Source: Nitrospina sp. (GTDB taxonomy: Bacteria; Nitrospinota; Nitrospinia; Nitrospinales; VA-1). Taken from it: DNA of 64,000 nt. The translations under genes were made by a program, and so were the position numbers. The stretch covers positions 22,940 to 86,939 of the forward strand of contig JABHBK010000044.1 of NCBI GenBank assembly GCA_018673915.1. Reading direction: 5' to 3'. This document shows positions 34,703 to 43,653 of this stretch, one piece after another; position 1 is the first letter of the stretch; every line of letters begins with the position of its first letter. The notes under the pieces are model-generated. The model ran no database searches. It saw only the letters and a list, made by a program, of their open reading frames with translations, and was not told the DNA's origin.

Positions 34703-36052
34703 ATGAAACAAGTCTATTTAGATACTTTTGGTTGCCAGATGAACGTTGCCGACACAGACAGAATGGAACTCATCCTGTTCCATTCCGGCTACCGGCGTAC
34801 CCTGGAAAAAGAGGATGCAGATCTGATTCTGGTTAATACCTGTTCGATTCGTGAAAAAGCGGAGCAAAAAACTTTCTCTCTGTTTGGTGGCTTAAAGCCT
34901 TTAAAAATGGCCAATCCAGATCTGATACTGGGCTTAACCGGGTGCTTGGGACAACAGGATGGGAAAAAGCTACTCCAACGTATGCCCTATCTGGATTTCG
35001 TGATGGGCCCCGACCAAGTGGAAGGAATTGCTCAGGCCGTAGATCGGGTACGTAGCGCTAGCAAATCTTTTGTCTGGACCGGATTTGATCATGAAAAAGT
35101 CTACTCCATTCCCGAACTAGCCGGAGATCTGCCAAAGGCCCCTGGACCCAGCGCGTTTGTTAACATTATCAAGGGTTGCGATAAGTTTTGTACTTTCTGC
35201 ATTGTTCCCTTCACTCGTGGAAGAGAAAAGTCGAGAGAACCGGCAGAACTCTTTGATGAAGTCCGTCACCTGGTGAGTCGCGGCGCAAAAGAAATTATTT
35301 TACTGGGTCAAAACGTTAACTCTTATGGCAAACGAGGACTGGAGAATCCCATGCCATTTCATGAGCTTTTATATGGTGTCGCGGAAATTCCCGGGGTAGA
35401 AAGATTGCGCTTTACCACCAGCCATCCCAACGACTTTACTCGCGAAACCATTCGTGCTTACCGCGATCTAGATATCCTGATGAATCATCTGCATCTCCCC
35501 GTTCAGAGCGGAAACAATCAAGTGCTTAAAGCCATGCGTAGAGACCATACGATTGAAGAATATAAGGATTTGCTGGCGGAATTGAAATCAGAAGTCCCGG
35601 ATATTTCCCTCTCTACCGACATCATCGTTGGTTTTCCCGGTGAAACCGATGAAGCTTTTGAAGACACACTGAAAATTATGGAAGAGGTCGGCTACAGCAG
35701 CAGCTATATGTTTGCCTACAGTCCAAGACCAGGAACCCCTGCAAATGAATTGCCCGACTCGGTTCCAGACGAAACCAAAAAGCGTAGACTCCAGGAAGTT
35801 ATAGCATTGCAACATAAGCAGTCCGAGAAATTAGGACAATCCTTTGTGGGAAAAGATATTGAGGTTCTGATCGAAGGAAGATCTTCTAAACCAGGCTATA
35901 TGTTCAAGGGCAGAAATCCGCAATACTGGAACGTAAACCTTCAGGGGGAAGAGGGCATCATCAAGGCTGGAGATACAGTAACCGTTCAGGTCGAAAATGT
36001 TACCGGCCATTCCCTCAACGGCACCACCAGGTGTCGGGCCAGCGCACAATAA
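34703..36052 (+). CDS. miaB: tRNA-2-methylthio-N6-dimethylallyladenosine synthase
   Basis: A 449-residue radical SAM methylthiotransferase that adds the 2-methylthio group to i6A37 in tRNA. The N-terminal UPF0004 domain binds one 4Fe-4S cluster through Cys in DTFGCQMNVADTD, LVNTCSIREKAEQ and LTGCLGQQ. The radical SAM triad is CDKFCTFCIVP near residue 158, and a TRAM domain closes the protein (residues about 375-445). NTCSIREKAEQK is the MiaB-specific wording, distinguishing it from RimO and MtaB. I start at ATG 34703 (MKQVYLDTFG); the frame is open further upstream, but those 79 extra codons do not resemble the family. Confidence 0.96.
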   Translation: MKQVYLDTFGCQMNVADTDRMELILFHSGYRRTLEKEDADLILVNTCSIREKAEQKTFSLFGGLKPLKMANPDLILGLTGCLGQQDGKKLLQRMPYLDFVMGPDQVEGIAQAVDRVRSASKSFVWTGFDHEKVYSIPELAGDLPKAPGPSAFVNIIKGCDKFCTFCIVPFTRGREKSREPAELFDEVRHLVSRGAKEIILLGQNVNSYGKRGLENPMPFHELLYGVAEIPGVERLRFTTSHPNDFTRETIRAYRDLDILMNHLHLPVQSGNNQVLKAMRRDHTIEEYKDLLAELKSEVPDISLSTDIIVGFPGETDEAFEDTLKIMEEVGYSSSYMFAYSPRPGTPANELPDSVPDETKKRRLQEVIALQHKQSEKLGQSFVGKDIEVLIEGRSSKPGYMFKGRNPQYWNVNLQGEEGIIKAGDTVTVQVENVTGHSLNGTTRCRASAQ

Positions 36053-36094
36053 CTTCCACTGGCGAACAACCTTGTTCTCGGTACAATCAAGTCC

Positions 36095-36260
36095 TTACCC
36101 CATTACCGCCCACGGGAGTGGGCCACCAGGCACCAGCGTGATGCTGGACTCAACTGGCAATAGCTTGTTAAGCCAAGATAACTCTTTTCCAGCCAGAGCA
36201 AGGTATTTACCCCTTCGAGGCACGAAGGCTCAGGAAAAATATCACGGCTATCTGCCGCTT
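36095..36260. repeat. Repeat-rich intergenic spacer with dispersed repeat copy C
   Basis: This spacer between convergent genes holds several hairpins: CCCAC-GGGA-GTGGG near 36103, CCAGC-GTGAT-GCTGG near 36134, and a full copy of the dispersed 38-nt repeat at 36208-36245 (TACCCCTTCGAGGCACGAAG, then ...AATATCAC). The CCAGC..GCTGG element recurs next to the repeats at 47214. Confidence 0.6.
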
Positions 36261-36267
36261 CGCCGGG

Positions 36268-37713
36268 CTAATAGACCGCTAGGCGGGAATAAACTTCCTC
36301 TTCCACCATCGCAAGCTGAGGAAGCACTACCTTCAAGGCAACACGAATTTCCCGAACAAATTTCAGGTCCGGCGGCTGATCTCGCTCTGCAAACTGGTGA
36401 AGCGCATCGGTACAAAAATGATCTAGTTCGATGATCTGGTTCAATAAGTCCGCAGGCAAATCTTCCAAACCAACCTCTTGATCTTCCAGAAACCTCAACA
36501 CCCCGACCAGGCTGAATTTGGTATCCACACATTGTTCCCTCAGGCTCGCTATTAATTGCGATTCCCGGGTTTTAAGGTCTTCACAGATTTTGAACAAAAG
36601 TTCGCGTAGATGACCGTAAAAAACTTCATGCTGTTTTTTATCCTTAAATAAATCTCCCTGCCCTCCGAACAACAGGAAAAACACCGCCTTCAACTTATAC
36701 TTGTCCGAAGCCATGACCGTATAAAGCATAGATTTAAACTCAGTCGCATCAAAGGCCAGTTGTAAATCCTGAAATATTTTATTCAGCGAACCCAACTCTC
36801 CCTTTACAGATATGTTGGCATTGGCGCGAATGAAAGGCCCTGACTCCGTTTGCCATGCAGGAACCATTTGCACTCCCCCCGCCTCACACCCGACTACGGT
36901 CCACTCTTTAAGAGATTCCAAAAAATCCGTAATAGAAAAAACTTCGACCTCTTGAAACACCTCTGAGTTCATGGAAAATAGAATTCGTAATAATTGTTTT
37001 TCCAGTCCGGCAGCACAAAATTTTTCATCCTGGCAGAGCGGGTCCATCTGCGTAGCCAAAGCAATATAAAGAGCCCGCATGCGTAATCGATCCAACCGGT
37101 ATTGTCGCGAGGAATAAGGGCGAACCTGATAGATTCCCTTTTCATAATCAACAAGATCTATCAACAGAGCATCCCCAGGTCGGGATGAAAAATTTTTGTA
37201 TAGCGATTGCATGTCCCAGGCTGTAACCGTCATGCAACTTCTTCCTGGAATCCATTCATTAAATTTAATTTCTTCCGGGAAATGCGCGGAGTACTGATAG
37301 AAAGGAACAATTTCTTGAATAAAATAAGACTTTTTTAGCTTAGGAATTTCATTCCCCTCCGGATCAAGAAAAATCAACTCGCTTTCTTCCAGGTTGACCG
37401 GCATGAAAGGAATCAAACGGTGCCCAGGAATCAGAACACCCTGCTTCAGTTCCCAGACCCCCAATTGCAACGATAAAGATACATGGCGAATTTTATCGAC
37501 CACCGCACGAAAGGGAACAAAATCACTTTCAGGGATCCCGATCAGCGAAGAATGGTTATGCAAAACTTTTTCAAGCCGTTTCATCGCAGCACCAGAAACT
37601 TCTTTCTGCCATCTACTTTCCAGATGCTTCGCAAAATCTTCCTTGTTGAATGGAGTTCTCGACTCCTGAATGAGTGTTTCTGCCAGCCGATTGAGGGATA
37701 TTCTATTTGTCAT
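36268..37713 (-). CDS. Unknown cytoplasmic protein (481 residues)
   Basis: A 481-residue soluble protein that I do not recognise. The N-terminus (LNRLAETLIQESRTPFNKED, then FAKHLESRW) looks like a helical, winged-helix-like domain. A mixed alpha/beta middle (about 60-200) contains PGHRLIPFMPVNLEESELIF and WIPGRSCMTVTAWD. The C-terminal half is mainly helical and includes MLYTVMASDKYKLKAVFFLL. There is no signal peptide, membrane helix or nucleotide-binding motif. It is transcribed towards miaB and has its own promoter region to the right. Clean coding bias across the whole length argues that it is real. Confidence 0.65.
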   Translation of the reverse strand: MTNRISLNRLAETLIQESRTPFNKEDFAKHLESRWQKEVSGAAMKRLEKVLHNHSSLIGIPESDFVPFRAVVDKIRHVSLSLQLGVWELKQGVLIPGHRLIPFMPVNLEESELIFLDPEGNEIPKLKKSYFIQEIVPFYQYSAHFPEEIKFNEWIPGRSCMTVTAWDMQSLYKNFSSRPGDALLIDLVDYEKGIYQVRPYSSRQYRLDRLRMRALYIALATQMDPLCQDEKFCAAGLEKQLLRILFSMNSEVFQEVEVFSITDFLESLKEWTVVGCEAGGVQMVPAWQTESGPFIRANANISVKGELGSLNKIFQDLQLAFDATEFKSMLYTVMASDKYKLKAVFFLLFGGQGDLFKDKKQHEVFYGHLRELLFKICEDLKTRESQLIASLREQCVDTKFSLVGVLRFLEDQEVGLEDLPADLLNQIIELDHFCTDALHQFAERDQPPDLKFVREIRVALKVVLPQLAMVEEEVYSRLAVY

Positions 37714-37942
37714 ATTAAATTAGGGAAGGGGTCAATAAAAAAAGACTACCTAGAATAGGCGGTCGATGAGGCCTGATTAAACGGCAGTAAAGGAATCGTC
37801 TACCGCACTAATGAGCATAGCCTAGCATATTTTTTCTCAACTGTTAAGGCATGGATTTGCTATTTGTTTGATTTTGGTATTTGGGAAAGTTAAAATTCTA
37901 GTATTCATTAATTGTAATACGCATCTTAGCAGGAGAAGTTTC

Positions 37943-38194
37943 ATGGCTCTAAATCTGGAACCCGTATATCAGGAAATTTTTGCAAAATTTATAACACGGA
38001 AAAAATTCGTAATACGCTCCGTGGAGAAAAATATGTTAACCGTTGAACAAGATGAAGAAATCTGCGGGCAAAAAGAACCAAAAGTTTTTGAGTTCAAAAG
38101 TCCCAAGGAATTTGAAGAATTCGTAAGGGTGGAAAATCAATTCGAAGCGGATATTGTTAAACAATTGGAAGGCAACAAAATGCCTTACCGCTAA
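37943..38194 (+). CDS. Small acidic/basic protein of unknown function
   Basis: An 83-residue protein starting at ATG 37943, which has AGGAG 7 nt upstream; the open frame extends further 5' but without a ribosome-binding site. The sequence has alternating charged stretches (FITRKKFVIRSVEKNMLTVE, EFKSPKEFEEFVRVENQFEA) and no hydrophobic segment. It is probably a small soluble alpha/beta protein. I see no family motif. It is divergent from the 481-residue gene and convergent with the carbamoyltransferase. Confidence 0.6.
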   Translation: MALNLEPVYQEIFAKFITRKKFVIRSVEKNMLTVEQDEEICGQKEPKVFEFKSPKEFEEFVRVENQFEADIVKQLEGNKMPYR

Positions 38195-38265
38195 CATGCT
38201 GGCGTGGGAGGCGGTCTATACTTTTTTATGCTGCCTAATCTCGTTGCGCTTCTTGAAATGGTTTA

Positions 38266-38290
38266 AAACCTCCCTCTGAGAAGGAGGACT
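38266..38290 (-). terminator. Terminator after the carbamoyltransferase gene
   Basis: On the minus strand CCTCC-TTCTCAGAG-GGAGG is followed by TTTTAAACC, beginning 10 bp after the stop of the carbamoyltransferase gene. The stem is short and the T-run is only four long, so the call is moderate. Confidence 0.45.
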
Positions 38291-38299
38291 GAGGGTGAG

Positions 38300-40114
38300 C
38301 TAGTCGAGTTCGAATTCTTCCTGCCAATTGTTATCCTCTTCCAGTGGTTTCTGGTCTTTTTTATCGAGCACAAAATTTTCCAGGACGAGAGTATCCATTT
38401 CCGTACGCATGAAACAACGAAAGGCTTGTTCCGGCGTACAAACAATGGGTTCGCCCCGAACATTAAAGGAGGTATTGATCACAACCGCGCATTGCGTGGC
38501 TTTTTCAAACTCGCGGATCAATTCATAAAACCGAGGGTTGGTGTCGGCGTGAACCGTCTGAATGCGAGCTGAATAGTCCACATGCGTTATCGCAGGAATC
38601 TGTGATCGGGGGATATTCAACAAATCTATACCAAACAATTTCTTTTGCTCTTCGGTCATTGGAATACGCTTGTCTTCACGCACCCCAGCCACCAAAAGCA
38701 TATAAGGACTTTCTGATTCAATATCAAACCATTCTTGAACCTTTTCTGCCAGAACCGCGGGAGCAAAAGGGCGAAACGATTCGCGGTACTTAATCTTAAG
38801 GTTCATCGTAGACTGCATTTTTGGGTTTCGCGGATCACCAATAATACTACGACCTCCCAGCGCACGCGGACCAAACTCCATAGCTCCTTGAAACAATCCG
38901 ATCACCTTTCCAGCTTGCAAATCTTCTGCTAATGCCGGGGCTAGTAGATGTTCCTCATAATGTTTATAAGGAATATTTTGACTATCTAAAAATTTTCGGA
39001 TTTCATCTTCTTCAAATTTCGGGCCGAGATAAGCTCCCCGCATCGAATCTTTGCCATTGGTCACTCTTTCATTCCCCAACATCTGGTGCCAGATACTAAG
39101 CGCCACCCCCAAAGCACCTCCCGCATCGCCCGCCGCAGGTTGAATCCAAACCTTGTCGAAGATTTTTTCTTTAAGAATCTTACCGTTACCCACACAGTTT
39201 AAGGCCACACCTCCCGCAAGACATAGATTTTTCATTCCAGTAAGCTCCCGGATGTGACGTGCCATTTTAAGCATGATCACCTCGGTCACTTCTTGCAGGG
39301 AAGCCGCAATATCCATCTCATTTTGAGTCAATTGAGTTTCTGACTTGCGCGCAGGATGACCAAAGACGGAAGCAAACTTGTCATTGGTCATGGTCATGCC
39401 ACCCAGGTAATCGAAATACTCCATTTTCATTCTAAAGGAACCGTCTTCTTTCAGGTCTATCAAACGATCCAGAATGAGGTCCGCGTATTTGGGTTCCCCA
39501 TAAGGGGCAAGCCCCATGACTTTGTACTCACCACTGTTGACCTTGAATCCGAGATAATACGTGAACGCCGAATAAAGTAACCCGAGAGAATGAGGGAAGT
39601 GCAGTTCTTGCAATAACTCTATATTATTATTCCTGCCTAGGGCGATGCTACTGGTCGCCCATTCCCCAACCCCATCCATCGTAAGAATGGCCGCTTCTGG
39701 AAATGGAGACGGAAAGAACGCGCTGGATGCGTGCGACTCATGATGCTCGGTAAACAAAACCGGCCCCCTATAGCCTAAATTCTTGCGGATATTGGCCCGG
39801 GTCCATATCTTGTCTTTTAGCCAGACCGGCATCGCCGACAAATATTGACGCAGGCCCTTTGGGGCGATACTCAAATAAGTTTCCAGAATGCGTTCGAATT
39901 TGATGAAGGGCTTATCATAGAACCCGGCATAATCCAGATCAGAGGTTTGAATGCCTCCTTGCTTCAGGCAGAACTCCACCGCGTTTTTAGGAAAGGACGC
40001 ATCATGCTTTTTGCGGGTAAACCTTTCTTCCTGAGCAGCTGATATGATTTTACCATCTTGCACCAAGCAAGCTGCCGAGTCGTGGTAAAAAGCTGATATT
40101 CCGAGAATGTTCAT
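38300..40114 (-). CDS. Carbamoyltransferase (NodU/CmcH/TobZ family)
   Basis: A 604-residue carbamoyltransferase that transfers a carbamoyl group from carbamoyl phosphate to a hydroxyl of a sugar or small molecule. The N-terminal Kae1-like domain starts MNILGISAFYHDSAACLVQD, with EERFTRKKHD and the metal-binding HESHASSAFFPSPF. NLCLAGGVALNCVGNGKI is the family's ATP/metal block. The C-terminal domain has MEFGPRALGGRSIIGDPRNP and SFNVRGEPIVCTPEQAFRCF. Length and motifs are complete, so the enzyme should be active. It may decorate a surface sugar, in line with the other sugar genes in the window, but no direct partner lies next to it. Confidence 0.9.
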   Translation of the reverse strand: MNILGISAFYHDSAACLVQDGKIISAAQEERFTRKKHDASFPKNAVEFCLKQGGIQTSDLDYAGFYDKPFIKFERILETYLSIAPKGLRQYLSAMPVWLKDKIWTRANIRKNLGYRGPVLFTEHHESHASSAFFPSPFPEAAILTMDGVGEWATSSIALGRNNNIELLQELHFPHSLGLLYSAFTYYLGFKVNSGEYKVMGLAPYGEPKYADLILDRLIDLKEDGSFRMKMEYFDYLGGMTMTNDKFASVFGHPARKSETQLTQNEMDIAASLQEVTEVIMLKMARHIRELTGMKNLCLAGGVALNCVGNGKILKEKIFDKVWIQPAAGDAGGALGVALSIWHQMLGNERVTNGKDSMRGAYLGPKFEEDEIRKFLDSQNIPYKHYEEHLLAPALAEDLQAGKVIGLFQGAMEFGPRALGGRSIIGDPRNPKMQSTMNLKIKYRESFRPFAPAVLAEKVQEWFDIESESPYMLLVAGVREDKRIPMTEEQKKLFGIDLLNIPRSQIPAITHVDYSARIQTVHADTNPRFYELIREFEKATQCAVVINTSFNVRGEPIVCTPEQAFRCFMRTEMDTLVLENFVLDKKDQKPLEEDNNWQEEFELD

Positions 40115-40129
40115 ATATTAAATAAAAAA

Positions 40130-40597
40130 CTACACTGCAAAATTCATTGCGCTGAGCCATAGCAACCAGAGTCCGGCAAAAAGAACTGCCGCGTTCAACT
40201 TGACAGACAAAGAATGCAGTGTTTTAAATCGGGCTTCCAGATCAGGCTTTTCTGATTCGGGGGCAACTTTCAGTTTTTCTTTAAGGAGTTTTGCTTTAGG
40301 GTTCACTCCTAAACCGGCACTGACCGTACCCAGCATCATGATGCCCCAGGCACACCATTTAAGGCCCGCTGTTTCCGGGCCAGCCAGTAGAAGCACACCC
40401 AGCAGCAAAATGCCGCAGACATAACCGATCATATAGTATCTGGGGAAAATGATGCCAACCAGTTCCCCGGCTTTTTCCCGCTCCAGGTTTTTAAAAACCA
40501 CAGGAGCAACAAAAAAAGAAAAAAATATAATACTTCCAATCCAGCAAACCAGGCTTAAAAGATAAATAAAATTTAAAAATGTAGAATTCATTGGCAA
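40130..40597 (-). CDS. DUF4149-type small membrane protein
   Basis: A 155-residue integral membrane protein with four hydrophobic helices. It resembles the DUF4149/TMEM205-like family: the first helix leads to FFVAPVVFKNLEREKAGELV, the characteristic loop with a Pro-Val-Val-Phe and a charged amphipathic patch, then GIIFPRYYMIGYVCGILLLG. The family has no settled function. A charged stretch (KAKLLKEKLKVAPESEKPDL) separates helices three and four. It lies 15 bp upstream of the carbamoyltransferase and 17 bp downstream of pyrF on the same strand, so the three probably share a transcript. Confidence 0.75.
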   Translation of the reverse strand: MPMNSTFLNFIYLLSLVCWIGSIIFFSFFVAPVVFKNLEREKAGELVGIIFPRYYMIGYVCGILLLGVLLLAGPETAGLKWCAWGIMMLGTVSAGLGVNPKAKLLKEKLKVAPESEKPDLEARFKTLHSLSVKLNAAVLFAGLWLLWLSAMNFAV

Positions 40598-40614
40598 TTA
40601 TTAGTAATTAATTT

Positions 40615-41349
40615 TTATCGCTGGTTGGGAGTATGTGGGATTTCATCAATAATTTTTTGTGCCGCTTCTCTAGGATCTTTAGCATCGCGAATCGGTCTGC
40701 CGACCACAATAAGATCTGCCCCATCCTTTATTGCCTGTGCCGGGGTTGTGATCCTGCTCTGGTCATCGCCCTGCACAAAGGCCCATTGCGGACGGATCCC
40801 TGGAACTACTATTTTGAATTTATCGCCACATCGTTGCCGGACCACCTTTACTTCTTCCCCAGAGCAAATGACCCCGGCGCATCCAGAGTTTTTCGCCCGG
40901 ATCGCACGATCCAAAACCAGGGCCGCCGCGTTAATATCTTCGCGAATACCCAGACTCGCCAACGAGGAAGCACTCGTACTGGTAAGCACCGTTACAGCAA
41001 GCACTTCCAGCCCAGAATCTTTTACCTCTTCTGCCGTTTCAAGAATCACTTCCCCCTCTGTAGAGTGAAGGGTAATATACCGGACGCCCAATTTCTCAAC
41101 GGACCGCAATGCCCCTCTTACAGTAGCGGGAATATCATGAAGCTTGAGATCGAGAAAAATATTTGCCGAGGAATGATCGTGAATCATTTTGATAACATCG
41201 GGGCCTTCGCTAATAAACAGCTCCAGACCTACCTTGAAACAACCTACCACACCCTCTAACATTTTGACATAACGCTCCGCTTCTTTTTGCGCAGGAACAT
41301 CCAAGGCAAAAACTAACCGATCTTGTGGAGTCATGGGAGTAGTATTCAT
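40615..41349 (-). CDS. pyrF: Orotidine 5'-phosphate decarboxylase
   Basis: A 244-residue TIM-barrel enzyme that decarboxylates OMP to UMP, the last step of pyrimidine synthesis. It begins with RLVFALDVP and has FKVGLELF, the catalytic tetrad region FLDLKLHDIPATVRGALRSV (D-x-K-x-x-D), VVPGIRPQWA and the phosphate-binding VVGRPIRDAKDP. This is the short bacterial form. The start ATG 41349 gives MNTTPMTPQDR. No other pyr genes are in the window. It leads into the DUF4149 and carbamoyltransferase genes with short gaps. Confidence 0.95.
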   Translation of the reverse strand: MNTTPMTPQDRLVFALDVPAQKEAERYVKMLEGVVGCFKVGLELFISEGPDVIKMIHDHSSANIFLDLKLHDIPATVRGALRSVEKLGVRYITLHSTEGEVILETAEEVKDSGLEVLAVTVLTSTSASSLASLGIREDINAAALVLDRAIRAKNSGCAGVICSGEEVKVVRQRCGDKFKIVVPGIRPQWAFVQGDDQSRITTPAQAIKDGADLIVVGRPIRDAKDPREAAQKIIDEIPHTPNQR

Positions 41350-41392
41350 ATCTATATAAGGTAGCTTAAAGAGAGCATATCAAGGCTCATAG

Positions 41393-42349
41393 TTAGTCAG
41401 AATGAAAAATATTTTCGGGGAAACGCGTCATGACCGAATTATTTTTAATGGTTGGCCTGTTAGAATTTAGTTCCTGTCCCGCCAATTCTTTAAATATTAT
41501 TTGAGGTGCATCGCCCCCGGCAGATATTGTGTGCACATAACCACTGCCAAAACGCAGGTTCACGTCGGTGAAATAAAATTTTCCGTCATCGCCTTGCAAA
41601 CCCTGAATCGTGCAAGGACCAGTCAACCCCAGCTTGGACCCAAGTGCTTCCACCGTATCCATGATCCCGGCATCCAGGTTTATTTGGCTGGTCATTACTT
41701 CTCCACCCCGAACCGCCAACCGTTCACGTGGTACGATCAAGCGGGGTAAGCCTTGCTGATCGAATAAGCAGTCCACGCTGAACTCTTGCCCGTCGATCCT
41801 TTTTTGAAACACATGCTGAGGACATTTTTTCTTATAAAAATCCCAGTCGCCATAATTCTCCAGGATAAATAGATTTTTACTACCTTCTCCTCGGCGAGGC
41901 TTGGCGATTAAAGGAAAGGGGAACGAAGTAGTTTTATTTTCCGCCAAAAATGTTTTCGGGGTGTTGAATCCTTCTCTCTCTAAAAACTCATACAATTTCC
42001 ATTTATCGTGACAGATTTCGATAACAGAGTTTTCCGGTATCCATAAACGCCGGTCGCCTCCGCCAAGTTCCTGGCGGTGATAGGCCATAAACTCAATAGC
42101 CCTGTTGGTCAAGGGAATCATGGCAGATATTTTTTTGGTTTCGCAGAATTCGAGAAGCGATGGCAAACACTGGGAATTTGAAAAGGGGGGGATAATTTGT
42201 GAGCAATCTGCTTCTTTAAAGGAAGGCGCAAGCGGGTCGCTATCCACGCAGATCAATTCCATGGATTGCGAAGATTTCGCTTGCTGAAACGCCTTGATGA
42301 GAGAAACTCTCCAATGCGAAGCTAAAAACAAGATTTTTAAAGTTTCCAT
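41393..42349 (-). CDS. ATP-grasp ligase-like protein
   Basis: A 318-residue ATP-grasp-fold protein. An N-terminal Rossmann-like part (KILFLASHWRVSLIKAF, LICVDSDPLAPSF) is followed by the ATP-grasp core: ICHDKWKLYEFLEREGFNTP, PLIAKPRRGEGSKNLF (P-loop-like Lys), DGQEFSVDCLFDQQG, and the metal region FYFTDVNLRFGSGYVHTISA. The pattern is that of the carbamoyl-phosphate-synthase-like ATP-grasp group often found in cell-surface and natural-product gene sets. I choose ATG 42349 (METLKILFLA); a TTG 18 bp upstream is the other option. Its substrates cannot be told. It is 21 bp downstream of the Nudix gene. Confidence 0.8.
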   Translation of the reverse strand: METLKILFLASHWRVSLIKAFQQAKSSQSMELICVDSDPLAPSFKEADCSQIIPPFSNSQCLPSLLEFCETKKISAMIPLTNRAIEFMAYHRQELGGGDRRLWIPENSVIEICHDKWKLYEFLEREGFNTPKTFLAENKTTSFPFPLIAKPRRGEGSKNLFILENYGDWDFYKKKCPQHVFQKRIDGQEFSVDCLFDQQGLPRLIVPRERLAVRGGEVMTSQINLDAGIMDTVEALGSKLGLTGPCTIQGLQGDDGKFYFTDVNLRFGSGYVHTISAGGDAPQIIFKELAGQELNSNRPTIKNNSVMTRFPENIFHSD

Positions 42350-42370
42350 TATCAATAACCTTATCAAATA

Positions 42371-42925
42371 CTAGTAACTGCTTAAATGCCCTATCTGATT
42401 AAGAATCTTTGCCGATGCACCCCAGATTCTATGGTGCTTAAACCAGTACATCACTCCATCTTTGGAGGACGTGCTCCCGACATCGCGTTGCTGCGTAGAA
42501 AGTAAGGAAGTAAAGGGCATTTCTAAAACTTCCCCCACCTCATTTACAGCTGGCTCATACTCAGGAGCTGACTGCAGAACTGAAACAAATGGTGTGATTT
42601 CAAATCCTAACCGCGTATTGACAATAGGAAGACGCCCCAGCACATTTTCGGGTTCTACCTGAATGGCGAGCTCTTCTTCTGTTTCCCGGAGAGCTGTGGC
42701 CAGCAGGTCATCATCATGGTCTTCTTCAAATACTCCACCAGGAAAACTTATTTCCCCCGCATGATATTTAAGATGCATAGATCTTTTTGTCATTAGTATA
42801 TGGATTTTTTTAGGCTTGGGATAGAGCATTACCATCACCGCAGCCCGCTGAGGATGCGGAAGAGTAGTTTCTCGCACCAGGGGAAAATCGTTTTTCAGTT
42901 TATGTTTGATTAAAAACAGATCCAC
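42371..42925 (-). CDS. Nudix hydrolase, CoA-pyrophosphatase type
   Basis: A 184-residue Nudix hydrolase. The Nudix box is HAGEISFPGGVFEEDHDDDL continuing ATALRETEEELAI, and HAGEISFPGG is the wording typical of CoA diphosphatases (NudL/YeaB group), which split CoA and its derivatives. The upstream VMVMLYPKPKKIHILMTKRS also fits. A GTG start (42925) with GAGG six nt upstream is convincing. The length and domain are standard. It probably shares a transcript with the ATP-grasp gene that follows. The substrate preference for CoA over other nucleotides is inferred from the motif only. Confidence 0.85.
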   Translation of the reverse strand: MDLFLIKHKLKNDFPLVRETTLPHPQRAAVMVMLYPKPKKIHILMTKRSMHLKYHAGEISFPGGVFEEDHDDDLLATALRETEEELAIQVEPENVLGRLPIVNTRLGFEITPFVSVLQSAPEYEPAVNEVGEVLEMPFTSLLSTQQRDVGSTSSKDGVMYWFKHHRIWGASAKILNQIGHLSSY

Positions 42926-42956
42926 AAATACCTCTTGTTCTCAGCTCCAGATTGAT

Positions 42957-43298
42957 TTACCAGACTTTTTTGTATTCTTCGATATCAAATCCAACCGTGA
43001 TTTTGTTTTTATCCACCGCAATGGGGCGTTTGACCAGCCTCCCGTTGGAAGCGAGCAAATCCACAGCCTGATTTTCGGTCATGGTTTTAATTTTATCCTT
43101 GATCTTCAACTCACGGTATTGAACACCACTGGTATTAAACAATTTTTTCATTCCCTTGGCCTTTATAGCTGCTTTAAGGATCTGCTTAGTAGGCGGTGTT
43201 TCCGTAATATCTATCAATTCAAACTTGACCTTCTTATTCTCCAAAAACTGGATCGCCTTGCGGCACGTTCCACATTTATTATAAGAGTATAACTTCAT
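42957..43298 (-). CDS. ArsC/Spx-family thioredoxin-fold protein
   Basis: A 113-residue member of the ArsC/Spx/YffB family. It begins MKLYSYNKCGTCRKAIQFLE with a CxxC redox pair at residues 9 and 12, then ELIDITETPPTKQILKAAIK and the late block MTENQAVDLLASNGRLVKRP. The Arg-Pro-I of RLVKRPI is the anion-binding loop of ArsC proteins. The function may be arsenate reduction, another thiol reductase or a transcription-binding role; the sequence does not decide. It is placed 31 bp upstream of the Nudix gene on the same strand. Confidence 0.87.
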   Translation of the reverse strand: MKLYSYNKCGTCRKAIQFLENKKVKFELIDITETPPTKQILKAAIKAKGMKKLFNTSGVQYRELKIKDKIKTMTENQAVDLLASNGRLVKRPIAVDKNKITVGFDIEEYKKVW

Positions 43299-43407
43299 CT
43301 AAAAATCTCCTGCGGAGAACCTCCGCTTGTAATTTGCAATATCTTTATTCTGCCCTTAACAAACCGCTTAATTGTGCCAAGTCTATCTGTTTTGAAAACT
43401 GTTAACC

Positions 43408-43569
43408 CTATCGCCAGTTCCCCCAGATAGACTCACTGACCACACCTGTGAAAGGAATTAGCAATAAATCATCCAGTCGCCAATAGTTCTTGCCCATTGG
43501 CCCCACACCCAGTGGCACAATATATTGTGGGTCAGGTTTTACAGTATACCAAACATGGTACAATTTCAC
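43408..43569 (-). CDS. Small 53-residue protein of unknown function
   Basis: This minus-strand frame in the gap upstream of the Spx-like gene is well formed. The GTG start has GGGAG about 10 nt upstream, and the product begins MKLYHVWYTVKPDPQYIVPL and ends SESIWGNWR at a TAG. The composition (many Trp, Tyr, Pro and Leu; DDLLLIPFTG) looks like a folded protein rather than random frame. There is no membrane helix or known motif. It is divergent from smc. I know of no family for it. Confidence 0.5.
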   Translation of the reverse strand: MKLYHVWYTVKPDPQYIVPLGVGPMGKNYWRLDDLLLIPFTGVVSESIWGNWR

Positions 43570-43653
43570 TTTACAATACTCCCTGATTGGGATAATCTTC
43601 CTTCCAGCATATAAGAATATAAAGATCCGATAATCCCGGGAGCCACACCAAAT

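Noticed and set aside
40633..41259. 208-codon open frame on the plus strand over pyrF
   Set aside because: It is antisense to the intact pyrF gene, with all family motifs on the other strand; its product resembles no protein.
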